This document shows, piece after piece, positions 13,176 through 14,174 of a DNA stretch of 14,174 nt. The stretch is from the NCBI GenBank assembly GCA_050945695.1, contig JBMNTK010000095.1:1-14174 (forward strand), given 5' to 3'. The position numbers were made by a program, and so were the translations under genes. Under the pieces are notes generated by a model that saw only the letters and a program-made list of their open reading frames with translations, was not told where the DNA came from and did not search any database. Numbering within the stretch: the first letter of the stretch is position 1; each line of letters opens with the position of its first letter. This stretch comes from Ch71 sp050945695 (GTDB lineage Bacteria; Chloroflexota; Anaerolineae; DRVO01).

Positions 13176-14174
13176 GTGAAGCTTAAACCGTTGTCTGAGC
13201 AGGTAGTAGTGGTGTTTGGAGCCTCCAGTGGCATTGGCCGAGAGACGGCTAGGCGCCTGGCGGCGCGAGGGGCCCGGCTGGTGGTGGCGGCCCGGCACGA
13301 ACCGGGCCTGGAGACGCTGGTGAACGAGATCCGGGCCCAGGGCGGTCAGGCCGTGGCTGTCACGGCTGATGCCGCCGACTACGAACAGGTCCAGGCGGTG
13401 GCTGACCGGGCGCTGCAGGAGTATGGCCGGCTGGACACCTGGGTGCACAACGCCGGGGTGAGCCTGTATGCCACCTTCGAGCAGACGGCCCCGGAGGAAT
13501 TCCGCCGGGTGGTGGAGACCAACCTGTTTGGGGCCATGCACGGGGCCAAGGCGGCCTTGCCGGCCCTAAGGCGGTCGGGCGGGGGAGCACTGATCATAGT
13601 CTCCTCCTCCGAGGGTGAGCACGCTCTCCCCCTGCAGAGCGCCTATGCGGCCTCCAAGGCGGGGGTGGACCGGCTGGTACAGGCCCTCCAGCTGGAGTTC
13701 GCCCGCGAGCGGGTCCCGATCAGCGTTACCAGCATCATCCCCGGGGCCATCAACACCCCGTTCTTCGACAAGGCCCGCAGCAAGCTGGGCGTCAAGCCCA
13801 AGGCGATGCCGCCCTACTATCAGCCGGGAGTAGTGGCCGAGGCTATCGCTTACGCGGCTGAGCATCCCGTGCAGAGGCTGGTGGTCGGGCTCCCGCCGCA
13901 GCTGCTGATCTGGAGCCACCGCTACTGGCCCTCAGTGCTCAACCGGGCACTGGCCAGGGCAGGTATCTGGATGCAGCGCAGCGACGAGCCTAAGCCGCTC
14001 GGGGCGCCGGACGCTCTCTTCGAACCCATGCCGGGATACGACCGGGCTGAGGGCAGCTTCGGCGACCGGGCCGTGGGGTTCAGCCCCTACACCTGGCTCC
14101 AGATGCACCCGCGGGTCCGGCGCGCCGTCAAGATCACCGGCGGGGCCCTCGTAGCTGGCATGGTGGTGCGAAAG
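13176..14174 (+). CDS. SDR-family oxidoreductase with C-terminal extension (3' end outside window)
   Basis: The frame is open for 333 codons from GTG at 13176 to the window edge; AGGAG lies 8 nt upstream. The SDR core has GASSGIG (15-21), Arg40 at the end of the second strand (VVAARHE) favouring NADP(H), HNAG (91-94), Asn116 in ETNLFG, Ser144, Tyr157 and Lys161 in YAASK, and PGAINTPFF (189-197). Beyond the normal core end at about 250 there is an extension of more than 80 residues with DAPDALFEPMPGYD-like sequence (279-289) and a hydrophobic tail from about 318 that may be the start of a membrane or amphipathic segment. It is the fourth gene of the operon starting at 10372. Substrate unknown. 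Confidence 0.9.
   Translation, partial: MKLKPLSEQVVVVFGASSGIGRETARRLAARGARLVVAARHEPGLETLVNEIRAQGGQAVAVTADAADYEQVQAVADRALQEYGRLDTWVHNAGVSLYATFEQTAPEEFRRVVETNLFGAMHGAKAALPALRRSGGGALIIVSSSEGEHALPLQSAYAASKAGVDRLVQALQLEFARERVPISVTSIIPGAINTPFFDKARSKLGVKPKAMPPYYQPGVVAEAIAYAAEHPVQRLVVGLPPQLLIWSHRYWPSVLNRALARAGIWMQRSDEPKPLGAPDALFEPMPGYDRAEGSFGDRAVGFSPYTWLQMHPRVRRAVKITGGALVAGMVVRK

Overview
This window looks like a chromosomal segment of a high-GC bacterium. The Tat-exported flavoproteins without a cytochrome partner, the greA-lysS pair, the M50-CBS/HtrA pair and the gene style all fit Chloroflexota (Dehalococcoidia, SAR202 or Anaerolineae-like). That placement is inferred from protein style only; there is no rRNA or other marker to prove it. 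I see no IS element, tRNA, rRNA or CRISPR array.

Left part, minus strand. Two tandem paralogous FAD-dependent oxidoreductases, each with a perfect Tat signal, occupy 1-1146 (cut by the window edge) and 1777-3480. Each has its own promoter with the same architecture (TTGACA, 17 bp, TACAAA) placed about 390-440 nt upstream of the GTG start. Both transcripts therefore begin with unusually long leaders that can fold into several stem-loops. Promoter and leader 3' end are shared between the copies; the leader middle is not. A hairpin terminator follows the complete copy.

Centre, minus strand. greA-lysS (5992-3995) form a housekeeping operon ending in a strong intrinsic terminator. Their promoter (TTGCCT, 17 bp, TATAAT) is followed, before greA, by a hairpin plus T-rich tract that looks like a leader attenuator. 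Upstream lies a two-gene proteolysis operon (8751-6291): a multipass M50 site-2-type protease with two CBS domains, then a membrane-anchored HtrA serine protease with a PDZ domain, closed by a 13-bp perfect hairpin.

Right part, plus strand. From a divergent intergenic region, a consensus promoter drives a stand-alone NAD-type SDR dehydrogenase (9199-9981). After a 390-bp gap comes a tightly packed set (10372 to the window end): a DUF362 protein, a diacylglycerol-kinase-family lipid kinase, a DUF2231-Rieske membrane protein and an NADP-type SDR with a long C-terminal extension. The overlaps (1 and 11 nt) and a 26-nt gap mark a single operon. Its pathway is not recognisable; lipid kinase, membrane Rieske centre and SDR together suggest redox chemistry on a membrane lipid or hydrophobic substrate, which is inference.

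The items most worth a second look are the paired structured leaders of the flavoprotein genes, the greA leader attenuator and the DUF362/lipid kinase/Rieske/SDR operon.
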